Below are positions 43,598-53,567 of a stretch of DNA of 64,000 nt, one piece after another. Within the stretch, counting starts at the first letter, position 1, and each line of letters opens with the position of its first letter. The DNA lies in NCBI RefSeq assembly GCF_001661265.1, contig NW_017566996.1:496001-560000 (forward strand), read 5' to 3'. Made by a program: the position numbers and the translations under genes. Below the pieces are notes generated by a model that saw only the letters and a list, made by a program, of their open reading frames with translations, was not told the origin of the DNA and made no database searches. Origin of the DNA: Saitoella complicata NRRL Y-17804. Its lineage: Eukaryota; Ascomycota; Saitoellomycetes; Saitoellales; Saitoellaceae.

Positions 43598-44767
43598 TCA
43601 ATGCTCTTTTGGAAGTCCCTCCATAATGTGCCTGTCCCTGCTCAAATTATAAAAGTAATCACTCCCGTAACCCTCCATATGCACACCCGCCAACTCGCCA
43701 CCAAAGTACCTACTCGTTAAGCGTGCAATCGGCATACCGTGTCCATAGCTCTCGTAGGGAACCTGTGCGTAGTCGACGAAAGAAGAAATCTGTGTTTTGG
43801 GGTCTGGTGAGTTGCCGTTTATTTCGGAAGCGAAGGACGGCGTTGTGTTTCCGGTTGGTGGGGGGCGGGAGTGGTAGTAAGACCAGATTCTTTCGCAGGT
43901 TGAGAGAGGGAAGCCGCCGCCTTGGTCGGAGATTTTGATGGAGACGTCTTGTTCTCCTTCGGCGATGATGATTCGGATTTCGGGGAGTGTTCGGTCTCGT
44001 GATAAGTGTGAGGCTTTTGAAGCGTGGTGGTTGTGTGTTCGTGCGATGGAGTGCTTGAGCACTTCGAAGAGGATGCGGTGGAGGTGTTCTTCGACATAGA
44101 TCGTCTGAGAAACCTTTGGTGCCTTGAATATGTTGATCTTGGGCGCCGGAGACGAGGTGAAGTAGGCGGAGGTAACCCTTATGGCGTCTGCACTGGCCCG
44201 CTCAGCGACCTTGGCGGGATCAATGGCCTTGACTACCCTCGTTTCATCACCTCGTACCAACGCAAGATGTTCTGCAATGAAGAGCCTGCTCCCCATGTTG
44301 AGAGTGTAAAAGTCATCAAAGAACTTGTTCGTCCGCTCGTCATCCATCTGTTCCGGTGTTGCGCCCCGGTCGAGCGCTTCATTGACAGAGCGTCCTACAC
44401 CTAGCAAAGCGGATTGATGCTCAGACATGAACTCGTGCAGCCATTCTCCAAATTGTTTGGCCCTTTCCGGTGTATCCGGTGGTGGTCTTGAGGTAAGCAA
44501 ATCAATGATCCGATGGTAGCGCTGTTGTTGCCATTGGATGGTAGGAGTATCACCAAGACCGTACGGTGCTTGCTCCTCGATGTTCTTCAACACTAGCGCC
44601 CAGCGTGTTGCCAACTCTGTGTAGAGGAAGGATGATGGACGGATCAAAGCCTCGTGCTTGTTATGGGCCTTCGCGACATGATTGGAAGAGGACCAGATCT
44701 GATGAAGGTTGACGAGGGTTGCCTTAGTTGACTGCAGCCTCTTCAAGATCTTCACTGGATCAGGCAT
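43598..44767 (-). CDS. Mitochondrial dehydrogenase kinase (PDK/BCKDK family)
   Basis: Protein kinase of the GHKL fold that phosphorylates and switches off the pyruvate (or branched-chain) dehydrogenase E1 subunit in the mitochondrial matrix. One exon, 389 residues from ATG MPDPVKILKRLQ. The all-helical N-terminal domain contains FLYTELATRWA and FFDDFYTLNMGSRLFIAEHL. The ATP-binding boxes are present: DQGGGFP (G1) and YGHGMPIARLTSRYFGGEL (G2). The N-box reads FEVLKHSIART; most PDKs have FELFKNAMRAT, so the Mg-binding Asn is replaced by His. The frame is open upstream without an ATG, so an extra exon with a presequence is possible. It is divergent from WAPL. Confidence 0.88.
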   Translation of the reverse strand: MPDPVKILKRLQSTKATLVNLHQIWSSSNHVAKAHNKHEALIRPSSFLYTELATRWALVLKNIEEQAPYGLGDTPTIQWQQQRYHRIIDLLTSRPPPDTPERAKQFGEWLHEFMSEHQSALLGVGRSVNEALDRGATPEQMDDERTNKFFDDFYTLNMGSRLFIAEHLALVRGDETRVVKAIDPAKVAERASADAIRVTSAYFTSSPAPKINIFKAPKVSQTIYVEEHLHRILFEVLKHSIARTHNHHASKASHLSRDRTLPEIRIIIAEGEQDVSIKISDQGGGFPLSTCERIWSYYHSRPPPTGNTTPSFASEINGNSPDPKTQISSFVDYAQVPYESYGHGMPIARLTSRYFGGELAGVHMEGYGSDYFYNLSRDRHIMEGLPKEH

Positions 44768-44957
44768 GTTCTTCAGTCTGCAATATTTTTCTGGTCTTCT
44801 CTGATCCGAGGAGGAGCGATGCCGCACGGACCGTCTGCTGCTGGTTCACGCAGGTGACGTTGGTGGGGGACATCGGCCGCACCCTGCAGAGGACTGCACC
44901 GCGTAAACCCCGGGGAAGAGACCTGCAAACACCCGTGCAGCCATCACTGACAAAATA

Positions 44958-47696
44958 ATGGAGAGTTCAGCGGATAGGAGACGTCCAGTGATGACTTATG
45001 GGGTTAGGAAACGTTCTACGCCGGTCGAATATGAGGACTGGGGCTTTGACGACGAGGATCTGCCCGTTTCAACCGTAAAGGAGCCGCATACATCCACTCC
45101 GAATGAGCATACACCTGTCGAAAGTGCTTCAAAGAAGTCGACTCCGGCAACTTCTGGTACCAGTTCACCGAAGCGCACTACACTGAAGGCCAAGTCTGCA
45201 GCACAGAAGAAGGTGGACGTGTTTGATTTGCCGAGCGACGATGAGGAAGCGAGGTATATGCGCCTCGAGGTACCAAGCGGACTGAAGAGAAAGGCGCCTG
45301 CAACTCCCATGAAGGCTTTAGTACCGGTCAAGCGGGTCAAGTCGCCAGTACATCGTACAGAGCCAGCACGACCGAAAGAGTCGACGCCTTCGCCACGGAA
45401 ATCGACACGTTCGCAGGCTACGAAGCCTGTAACGCCAACAGAGACCCCGCCTAAGAAGGTAAATGCTGGGTACAAGGAACGTGTTGCAGCGAAACAGTCG
45501 GCGAGCCCGAAGGTCACCAAATCCAGCGAAACTGCGATGGGTGCCGCTGCCGACTCTGCCAAACCTGCACCAGCTCTCCGATCCGCCATGAAACCTCCCG
45601 CACCACTAAGATCATTGAAGTCTATGCCAGTTGTGCCGACGCTAGTGACGACATCGCCATCTCCAACAGGGGCTGTTGCCCTTCCGACGCGGCAGAGAGT
45701 GACGATAAATCCAGATCCGACTGCCGTCTATTCTCAACCGCAGCCTTCGACACCAGAGCGCCCAAGGTTGCAAAAGTCATGTTCTGACGTTAGTCCTGCA
45801 CGAGAACGAGTGGTTTCTGTACCGAAGTTGTCCTCGAAGGAAGCTGCGGCGTGGGATCTGTTCGGATCACCTGAAGAGGTAAAGAAAAGTCCGGTGAAGG
45901 GCACGGAGAGTCCTCGGAGTGGAAGGAAGATGATTGGTGTGCTTGGTCGAAACCCTAACTCTGCCTCAAGGGTGTCACTGTTTCGCACTATGTCAGATGT
46001 TCCGGATGGTCTTCGCGAGGATCAAGGTGGGGAGGACCTTAGCAAGGTGGTTCACCAGGAGGAACAGCCCAGTCATTCCTTGGGCGGAGAAGTGGTCACT
46101 GCAGAATCACAGGACCGGCTACCTGACCGCCGTGTGACTTATGCTCGACAACGATCATATCGCGCAGAGGAACCTGCTTTGGGTGTTGATCCATTGGAAG
46201 CCCTCCTGGCAACACCCTTGTTTGCACCACCTAAACGGCCTGCCGAGGAAGAGTCACTGAGTGAGGATGGGGAGGGTGAAAGCCAAGTGAAGAGCGTTCA
46301 TGAGTTGCGTGAGGCTGGCGAAAACAAGCGTTTTGCGGATGAGGTTGAGTATATGCTTGAAGGCACCGGGGCTGGTAATCCGGCAAAGGTTAGGAGAGCT
46401 GGTTTAATCGAGGTTGGTGGCAAGTTATGTGAGTCGAGTTTCTTGTTGCGGTTCAAACGAGGCGGTTTTGTTGATCGACTCCTAAAAGGCGTCGGGATGG
46501 AAGAGGATGTTGTGGTTGGATTTGTTCTTGGTCTGACTGCTGCGTTGGTCTTTCAAGATGAGAGTGCTGCGCAGACGATTCTTGAGTCATGCGCATCTTG
46601 TATTCCTTTTCTGTTGAGCTTGTTGAACGAGGCTCGCGATATCGCTGTCATCGCAAAGAATAGGAAGCTGGGTTTGAGTAAGATTATGCAGGAGAATGTT
46701 CAGGAGTTAAGGGACAAGGTGAAGGAAAGCGATCTGTGTCGAGCTATGACGGCACAAACTGTGGTGTCGCCGCGTCTTATGGGACTCGTCGCACTAAACT
46801 CGTTGTCGGTGCTGCGTGCGAGGGTCAACCCGACTCCTCGCGAACTCATCATTCAGGCTGATGGCGTTGAGAAACTAATGGGCATTCTCGGCGACAATGG
46901 CCTTGATCTGCATTCTGAGCCTGTTTTGGACGTTGTCGAAATGTCACTGAAGATATTTGAACTTTGTGTCGATGGAATCGTTGTCCCGGTGGGTGTGAAG
47001 CATGTGGAGAGTTTGGGAAGGTTGCTGAACCGCATCATTGCGGTGGAAGAGAAGTTGGAGGATCCGCTGTTGAGGAAGCAAGCGGAGCTGATAACGTTGT
47101 CGCTCCTTCGAACTCTTATCAGCATCTCGAATGGTCCTGCTGTTTGTGATGCCATGGTGATGACCTGTATCGTTTCTAACCTGTTGCGGTTCGTTTGTGT
47201 GCCTGGGATACTGTCAGATGGTATCAAGTACGAGGACGGTACTACTGAGGATGCAAAATATGATAAACTCCTGTTCGGTCTTGGTTTGATGAACAGGTTA
47301 GCGGAGGAGAGTGCCGTTCTGAAGGATAAGATTGGACAAGCTGATGGATTCACCTTTGCTGGTCGAAGTGGTCTTGAAGGTCTTGCCGATCAGTTCAAGG
47401 ATATGCACGCAGTGTTTGATGGCAAAGGAAATCTCGGAGAGTTCGAAGTCGAGCATGTTCATGCGTACGGATATCTCGCGACGCTCTTGGCGCACCTCGT
47501 CCAAAAAAGTCAAGAAACATTGCATGCTGGCAACCTCGCCATCCTACGTCACCTCCTGCCCGGAAATGATTTGCGTGCTATTACATCAGCCCTGACCATG
47601 TTCACCGGTGTTCTCACGAATGAGGAACAACGGAATCAGAGTTTACTTGCGAATATTGGACATATATGTGCTGTTTTGAAGGCGTTGGACAAATAG
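44958..47696 (+). CDS. WPL1: WAPL-type cohesin release factor
   Basis: Homologue of Wapl/Rad61, which unloads cohesin from chromatin with Pds5. One exon, 912 residues. The N-terminal half is disordered and Ser/Thr/Pro/Lys-rich, beginning with VMTYGVRKRSTPVEYEDWGF. The helical WAPL domain starts near residue 450 (NKRFADEVEYMLEG, then FLLRFKRGGFVDRLL) and runs to the end, with RARVNPTPRELIIQADGVEK and FELCVDGIVVPVG. The assignment rests on this overall layout and the domain blocks. It is divergent from the PDK-like gene and converges on MHF1. Confidence 0.82.
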   Translation: MESSADRRRPVMTYGVRKRSTPVEYEDWGFDDEDLPVSTVKEPHTSTPNEHTPVESASKKSTPATSGTSSPKRTTLKAKSAAQKKVDVFDLPSDDEEARYMRLEVPSGLKRKAPATPMKALVPVKRVKSPVHRTEPARPKESTPSPRKSTRSQATKPVTPTETPPKKVNAGYKERVAAKQSASPKVTKSSETAMGAAADSAKPAPALRSAMKPPAPLRSLKSMPVVPTLVTTSPSPTGAVALPTRQRVTINPDPTAVYSQPQPSTPERPRLQKSCSDVSPARERVVSVPKLSSKEAAAWDLFGSPEEVKKSPVKGTESPRSGRKMIGVLGRNPNSASRVSLFRTMSDVPDGLREDQGGEDLSKVVHQEEQPSHSLGGEVVTAESQDRLPDRRVTYARQRSYRAEEPALGVDPLEALLATPLFAPPKRPAEEESLSEDGEGESQVKSVHELREAGENKRFADEVEYMLEGTGAGNPAKVRRAGLIEVGGKLCESSFLLRFKRGGFVDRLLKGVGMEEDVVVGFVLGLTAALVFQDESAAQTILESCASCIPFLLSLLNEARDIAVIAKNRKLGLSKIMQENVQELRDKVKESDLCRAMTAQTVVSPRLMGLVALNSLSVLRARVNPTPRELIIQADGVEKLMGILGDNGLDLHSEPVLDVVEMSLKIFELCVDGIVVPVGVKHVESLGRLLNRIIAVEEKLEDPLLRKQAELITLSLLRTLISISNGPAVCDAMVMTCIVSNLLRFVCVPGILSDGIKYEDGTTEDAKYDKLLFGLGLMNRLAEESAVLKDKIGQADGFTFAGRSGLEGLADQFKDMHAVFDGKGNLGEFEVEHVHAYGYLATLLAHLVQKSQETLHAGNLAILRHLLPGNDLRAITSALTMFTGVLTNEEQRNQSLLANIGHICAVLKALDK

Positions 47697-48002
47697 GTTA
47701 TCATCGGTTATGGCGTTTCAGCAGATTTAACTCTAATGTTAGGTATAATGTTATGGTAGCGAGTATCATCTGTCAATGAATGGATTCAAATAATTCCCGC
47801 GGTTCAAGGTTCCCCGTAGTACTGGAGCTGCAACGCACCATGAAAGTGTGGATTACCATATCCCAAAGACATGCTTCGGTTATTGACATGCGGAACGACA
47901 TTACAAACTACGGGCCTTGCTCTTGACTGTTCGGCGCATTTATCTGGGTATATTGCATCTTCCGCACATCTATCGTACATTCGCCACGGATCCTCTCTAT
48001 CT
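47697..48002. other. Convergent intergenic region WAPL/MHF1
   Basis: The stretch separates the stops of WAPL and MHF1 and should carry their terminators. No gene is seen. Confidence 0.5.
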
Positions 48003-48537
48003 TCAAGTCTTCTTCTTCCCAACGCCAAGCCTCTTTTTGGGTGCCGGTCCAGCACTGCTTGTAGCTGTTCCACTACTTCGGTGCTCCACTGGGGCAGCTG
48101 CGTTCTCCTTCCTCTTCTTTGCGCCACTTCCAGCCTCTCTCTCAAGATCCTTCTTCATATCTTTCAGCATTTCGTGAAGAGCGTCGTTCTTTCTCTGTTT
48201 CAGGCATGTTAGATCTTGCACACATCAAATCCACGACAGTGCTTAACGTACGGCACACAACAGAACGTCATCACATCCAATAGTCCTTCGACCCGCATGT
48301 CTAGCAAATGACTCGGCATCTCCAGCAACAAGCTGCGCCTGTTCGAAAACGAGTTGTGCGAGCGCTGCAATGAACTGCGGTGTAGTGTTTGCGTCGAGAG
48401 TGAGTGCGAGGTGGTCAATCAGTTCGCCGGTGTGAAACCAGACTTCACAGCCCGTTAGCAGTAGTCCAACACACCCTTGGAATACACGTACCAGCCGACT
48501 TCAATCTGGCATCAGCGGCCTCTGTGTCCTCATCCAT
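48003..48537 (-). CDS. MHF1: Histone-fold protein MHF1 (CENP-S)
   Basis: CENP-S/MHF1 pairs with MHF2/CENP-X. The complex acts with the FANCM-type helicase at stalled forks and also at the kinetochore. Three exons (48492–48537, 48252–48442, 48003–48194), introns of 49 and 57 nt, 142 residues. The histone fold is clear after splicing: ARLKSAVWFHTGELIDHL, then VFEQAQLVAGDAESFARHAG and RRTIGCDDVLLCARKNDAL. A Lys-rich tail ending KKRLGVGKKKT follows, beyond the usual core. It is divergent from CDK9 with 125 bp between the ATGs. Confidence 0.92.
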
Positions 48538-48662
48538 ATTTCCTGTTCGACCTCGAGCGCGTCCTGAGCGCGTTCATGGTGTTGGGTGTACGGTGGCTGT
48601 GCTTGGGGAGCATACGGTAATCCGGCTGCAGCTGTTGTAATACGGTACACCAAGAGACGAAT

Positions 48663-50389
48663 ATGTCGTTGAAGAGAAGCCCGGACGAGGAGGGCGAGCT
48701 GAGGGATGTGAAGAGAGAAAGGATTGACAATGGATCGTCTACAGTCTCGCCGTCGAGGTCGCAATCGGCTGCCATGACTGCCAATGACAGTGCCAATGGT
48801 GACGGAGCAGCACCGCAGCCGCGCCGGAAGCTAGAGTTCAAGGGTTGTTCCAATGTCGAGCATGAATATGAGTTTCTGGAGAAGCTCGGTGAGGGGACGT
48901 TCGGGTATGTTTGCTGTTTTGCTGGATGGCTAGACAACTAATTGAGCTTGCTGGACAGTGAAGTGCACAAAGCGAAACGGGCTCGGACAGGCGAATTGGT
49001 TGCCCTCAAGAGGATAATCGTGCATCAGCCAGAGAAAGAGGGGGTAAATGCTCTTCCGATTTTTCCACAATTGCTTCCATTGACAATTAACTGCAGTTTC
49101 CGATCACTGCTCTCCGCGAGATCCGCCTTTTGAAAGCCGTCTCTCACCAGCATGTCATCTCACTTATCGACATGGCAGTCAAACGTGGCGACCCGAAGAA
49201 GGGACGTGGCTCGGAAGCAATCTACATGGTTACACCATACATGGATCATGACCTCGCGGGTCTCCTAGAAAACCCCAAGATCCATCTCACTACACCCCAA
49301 ATCAAACTCTACACCAAGCAGTTGCTGGAAGGCATGCGATACTTGCACGCGAACAAAATCTTGCATCGGGACATGAAGGCTGCCAACCTTCTTATCAACA
49401 ACGAGGGTATTTTGAAAATCGCTGACTTTGGCCTGGCAAGATATTACGATGAAGACCCACCGATCCCTGGTGTCGGTGGGAGGCCTGGGCCTGCGAAAAG
49501 AGACTACACCCCGCTGGTCGTGACACGATGGTATCGTCCGCCTGAGTTGCTACTCGGTGAGCGCAGGTATACTACGGCAATTGACATGTGGGGAGTTGGT
49601 TGCGTCTTTGCGGAGATGCTGGTCGGCAAGCCTATTCTTCCTGGTCAAAGCGACATTGACCAGGTCGACAAAATCTTCCAGCTGTGTGGAACGCCAACAG
49701 AGGAGACCATGCCGGGCTGGAGTAAACTTCCCGGCCCTCCTATGGAGAATGGAATTACTTTCAATGCGCCGAAATATCCCTCGACCATCAAGCAACGGTA
49801 TGAGAAGTATGGCGTACTTGCGGTTCAGCTTCTTGAGAATCTATTGAAGCTCAACCCTCAGGAGCGGTACTCTGCATACGAAGCCTTGGAAGCGTCGTAC
49901 TTTCACACTCAGCCACTCCCGGCTAAGCCATCAGAGATGCCGAGATTTGAAAGCAGTCATGAGTATGATAAACGCAAACGCAAGGAGGAGGAGAGGAGCA
50001 GGAGACCCGCAGCGCCAGCAGGTAGTCAAGTTGGAAATCCGGACAGTCATTTTGCAGGGAATGGGAGAGGCCCGGGCTACAGAGGAGACCGCTGGGATGG
50101 AGGCAGGGGGTATGATGACCATCGACGTGGTGGATACAGAGGTGGTTATGGAGGTGGAGGACCTCCTGGGGATCGAGATGGTCATGGAGGCGACGGTGGT
50201 GGCTATAGAGGTCGCGGTGGATATGGAGGGCGTGGACATGGCGAGCGTGGGGGTTGGCGCGGCGGGAGTAGACCGTACGAGGATCGGGATCGGAGAGATG
50301 GATATGGACCACCGAGAGGGGGCGGTTACAGAGGTGGATATGGAGGTGGAGGTCCACCGCCGCAGCGTGATGACCGGTGGAGGGGGTAG
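48663..50389 (+). CDS. BUR1: Cyclin-dependent kinase Cdk9/Bur1 (P-TEFb-like)
   Basis: Kinase that phosphorylates Spt5 and the RNA polymerase II tail to promote elongation. Three exons (48663–48904, 48959–49043, 49097–50389) with introns of 54 and 53 nt give 539 residues. Kinase motifs in order: LGEGTFGEVHKAK, the Lys in LVALKRI, the signature helix PITALRE (111–117, the motif after which CDK9 was first named), [16 protein letters not shown] and the T-loop [10 protein letters not shown] with the activating Thr. After the kinase (about residue 400) comes a Gly/Arg/Tyr/Asp-rich tail with repeated [10 protein letters not shown] and DRDR units. The cyclin partner is not in this window. Confidence 0.94.
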
Positions 50390-50628
50390 TGTTAACGTGG
50401 GAGCGCATACTTGAGTTGGGCATCAAGCTGTCACGGACGATGACAGGCGCGGGGTACCCGAATGCATATCTTTACAATCAAACTATATCATCCTATCATA
50501 CGAGTAAAGCAAATACAGGTCGCCCCAATGGTCACCGAACTGAGCTGTAGGGGCACATGCGCGCAGGAGGTGACTCCCGAAAAAGTGCAACGTAGACGAA
50601 ACCATACAAGAAAGTCGCAACCATAAAT

Positions 50629-52315
50629 ATGGCAGCTTCGGTAGCAAACGGCGTTTCAAACGATACCGCTATGAAGTCCAACTCTGACGCTACGAAGCCC
50701 TGGGTTGTTCAGAAGTACGGAGGAACCAGTGTTGGAAAGTTTGCCGACAAGATCGCGGAGGATATCGTACGGTTTGCAGCAGCCTGATCCGATGCCTTGG
50801 AGATACGAAGGCTAACGTTTTATTGATTCAGAGTCTACGTCGATGAATACCGCGTCGCTGTTGTTTGCTCTGCACGGAGTACCGCTACCAAGGCTGAGGG
50901 TACCACTAACCGGTACGCCTGATCCCTGCTTCCACTACTGTCGCAAGGCATGCTCAAATCATCGCATTCGCTAACTGAACACCAGACTTATCCGCGCCGC
51001 CGAGGAAGCCTTGACTGAGGGCTCCAAGCTCTACCTCGACATCGTTGAAGCCATCCGCGCAGACCACATCAAGGCCGCCAAGGAGCTCATCGCGTCGGAA
51101 GCTATCATCGCTGAGCTTGAGAAGGAGATTGAGTACGAATGTGAACGTCTCGGATCTTTCCTTTCTGCTGCGCAGATCATCGAGGAGATCTCGCCCAAGA
51201 CGAAGGATATCATTATTGGATCAGGAGAGAAGTTGGCATGTAGGGTGATGGCGGCGTTGTTGAGGGATCGTGGTGTTGATGCGCAATACGTTGGACTGGA
51301 TCACGTTGTTCCCGCAGACTACCCGGTGAAGGATGGATTGGATCAGGCGTTCTACGACTGCGTCGCAAAGGCCATCGCGGCGGAGGTGCAGAAGTGTGGA
51401 AGCAAGGTGCCTGTTGTCACTGGATTCTTTGGTGTTGTTCCTGGGTCGCTGTTGGCGAACATTGGTCGTGGATACACTGATTTGTGTGCGGCGTTGTTGG
51501 CTGTTGGTCTGGGTGCTGACGAGTTGCAAATCTGGAAGGAGGTTGACGGTATCTTCACCGCTGATCCTCGTAAGGTTGCGACTGCTCGTTTGTTGCCTAC
51601 CATCACCCCTGAGGAGGCTTCCGAGTTGACTTTCTACGGATCCGAGGTCATCCACCCGTTGACGCAGCACCAGGTCATGCACGCTCGCATCCCCATCCGC
51701 ATCAAGAACGTCGAGAACCCCAAGGGTGACGGTACTATCATCTTCCCTTCGAACCTGCAACCCCGGGCGCAAGGTGGCGATGCTACCCCTCCCCACCCAC
51801 CAAAGAATGTGCCTGAGAGCTTGTACCAGAAAGCTCTCGGTCAGCCCCGCATGCCTACTGCCATCACTACCAAGGAGAACATCGTGGTCATCTCAGTGCA
51901 CTCCAACCGCAAGTCCCTTTCGCATGGATTCTACCGTGAGTTGTTTGGTGTTTTGGACAAGTACAGGTTGGCTGTCGACTTGATCGCCACCTCTGAAGTT
52001 CACGTGTCTCTTGCTGTCCACAGCGAGGCTAGACATCACCAGCTTCGTCTCGGTGAGGCCATCAAGGAGCTTCAGCGCATTGGTCAGGTTGACGTTTTGA
52101 AGGGAATGATCATCTTGTCTGTTATCGGTATTCAGATGAAGAACATGGTTGGTATTGCGGGTCGTGTGTTTGGAACTCTGGCGCAGAACAACATCAACAT
52201 TGAGATGATTTCTCAGGGTGCAAGTGAGATCAACATTTCGTGTGTTATTGCAGCTCAGGATCAGTTGAAGGCGTTGAACGTGCTGCATCATCATTTGTTG
52301 TCGTTGGCGCAATAA
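50629..52315 (+). CDS. HOM3: Aspartate kinase
   Basis: Phosphorylates L-aspartate with ATP, the first step towards threonine, methionine and isoleucine. Three exons (50629–50771, 50832–50912, 50986–52315) with introns of 60 and 73 nt give 517 residues. The N-terminal substrate loop KYGGTSVGKFA is intact, as are GFFGVVPGSLLANIGRGYTD and the EVDGIFTADPR block. Two C-terminal ACT domains follow (IVVISVHSNRKSLSHGFYRE and IILSVIGIQMKNMVGIAGRV), the site of threonine feedback inhibition in fungi. It lies tandem to CDK9 and converges on DSS4. Confidence 0.96.
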
Positions 52316-52394
52316 AAAGAGAACGAGGGGACACTTTACGATAGACACTGTACGCAGTCTTTTTGATATATTTTTGGAAAACACCCATATTTCT

Positions 52395-52868
52395 TCATGC
52401 GTTCTCAATCCTGTATCCGACCATCTCCACTGCTAGTAGGTACTCGTTCGCAGCTCTATCAGCATAACCTAACGGGCCTTTGTCGCAGTCTGCACATGCC
52501 AGGTATTTCAAGTTCGGTCGTGCCGGATCATCCTTGGAGAATCCGAGGTTCTCGAATGCGAATGGATCGTTGACTTGCCAGAAGTGTGCAGTTGCTTCTG
52601 ATGGCGCAGATGGTTCTGGTTTATCCCCGTCGCTTACTCGTGATAGCTATGACGATATTTCAGTCTCTAACGTCCTACGCTGGAGGGTACTACTACGTAC
52701 AGGTGCTGCATCTCGCTCTACTCTCTTGCCAACTCCGGCCTTGAGGATGATGGACTTTAAGCAGTACGGGCAGTATACATCGTATGAGTTGACGTCCTCG
52801 CCGAGGTTGACGGTGAATGGAGCGACCTTGACGTTGGCCATTGCTGATTCTTTGGTGTTGGTGTTCAT
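52395..52868 (-). CDS. DSS4: Dss4/Mss4-like Rab chaperone
   Basis: Zinc-binding protein that stabilises nucleotide-free exocytic Rab GTPases (yeast Dss4 / human RABIF). Two exons (52701–52868 and 52395–52646) with a 54-nt intron give 139 residues. The first zinc pair is CPYC in exon 1 and the second is CADC in exon 2. The family block is recovered only after splicing: HFWQVNDPFAFENLGFSKD, then KYLACADCDKGPLGY and EYLLAVEMV. The end of HOM3 lies 80 nt away in convergent orientation. Confidence 0.93.
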
Positions 52869-53567
52869 GTGAATCGCGCAGACGGTTGCGTGTGGGGTGC
52901 ATTCGCAGCAGCTGGTGTCATCTGGACTTGGGAAGAGGAGAAGAGGGTGACCGACCTATGAGCAGCAGCTGTATCAACCGGATCACTATCGCATATGCTT
53001 ACTCTGGATGATCAAAGGGTCCGTTTTCGGCTGAAGGGCCATATCCTGTATGCTCTTTAAAAGATCCGGCCTCAAATGCGCCATATGCGTTCGTGGGTAT
53101 ACAGGCGGCTCGAACACAGACCGTCGCTATATACCATGTAAGAGATCAATCAATTGTTGAATGACGCCCATTTCTGGACTCCAATCGGCTTATGCGATCT
53201 GTATCGACGGTCAGGTTTCGGCCCGGCGTTCGAATCGGTGCGGTGTCTGCTGATCTCGGGTATACAAGAATGAACCATGGGTATGCACACGCGGCTGGCT
53301 GCCGCAAAACATCGGTTTATGTAATCCGACATTGCAAACAACCGCAATCATGTTCACGTGTCTTACGTCTTCTGTCTTGATTGATCCGGCGCAGTACAAG
53401 AAAGAGCAATGCGCTGGTTGCTTCCTGCGCTGTACAGTCTGTCGATATACTGGGAGATCAGGTCATTGTAGGTGCGAGTAATTTGCTGACATTGACTGTC
53501 TTCACGCTATTTGTCACCAGTGGTCTCTACCGCAGTTGGACTTGCAGTCCAGCAATCAAAAGCGACC
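52869..53567. other. Divergent intergenic region DSS4|forkhead-2
   Basis: The stretch holds the promoters of DSS4 and of the second forkhead gene. A CACGTG lies at 53355–53360, 208 nt upstream of the forkhead ATG. No gene or tRNA is supported. Confidence 0.5.

Noticed and set aside
53205-53260. A GTTCGAATC word resembling a tRNA B box
   Set aside because: No T-stem pairs around it and no A box or acceptor stem was found, so it is not a tRNA gene.
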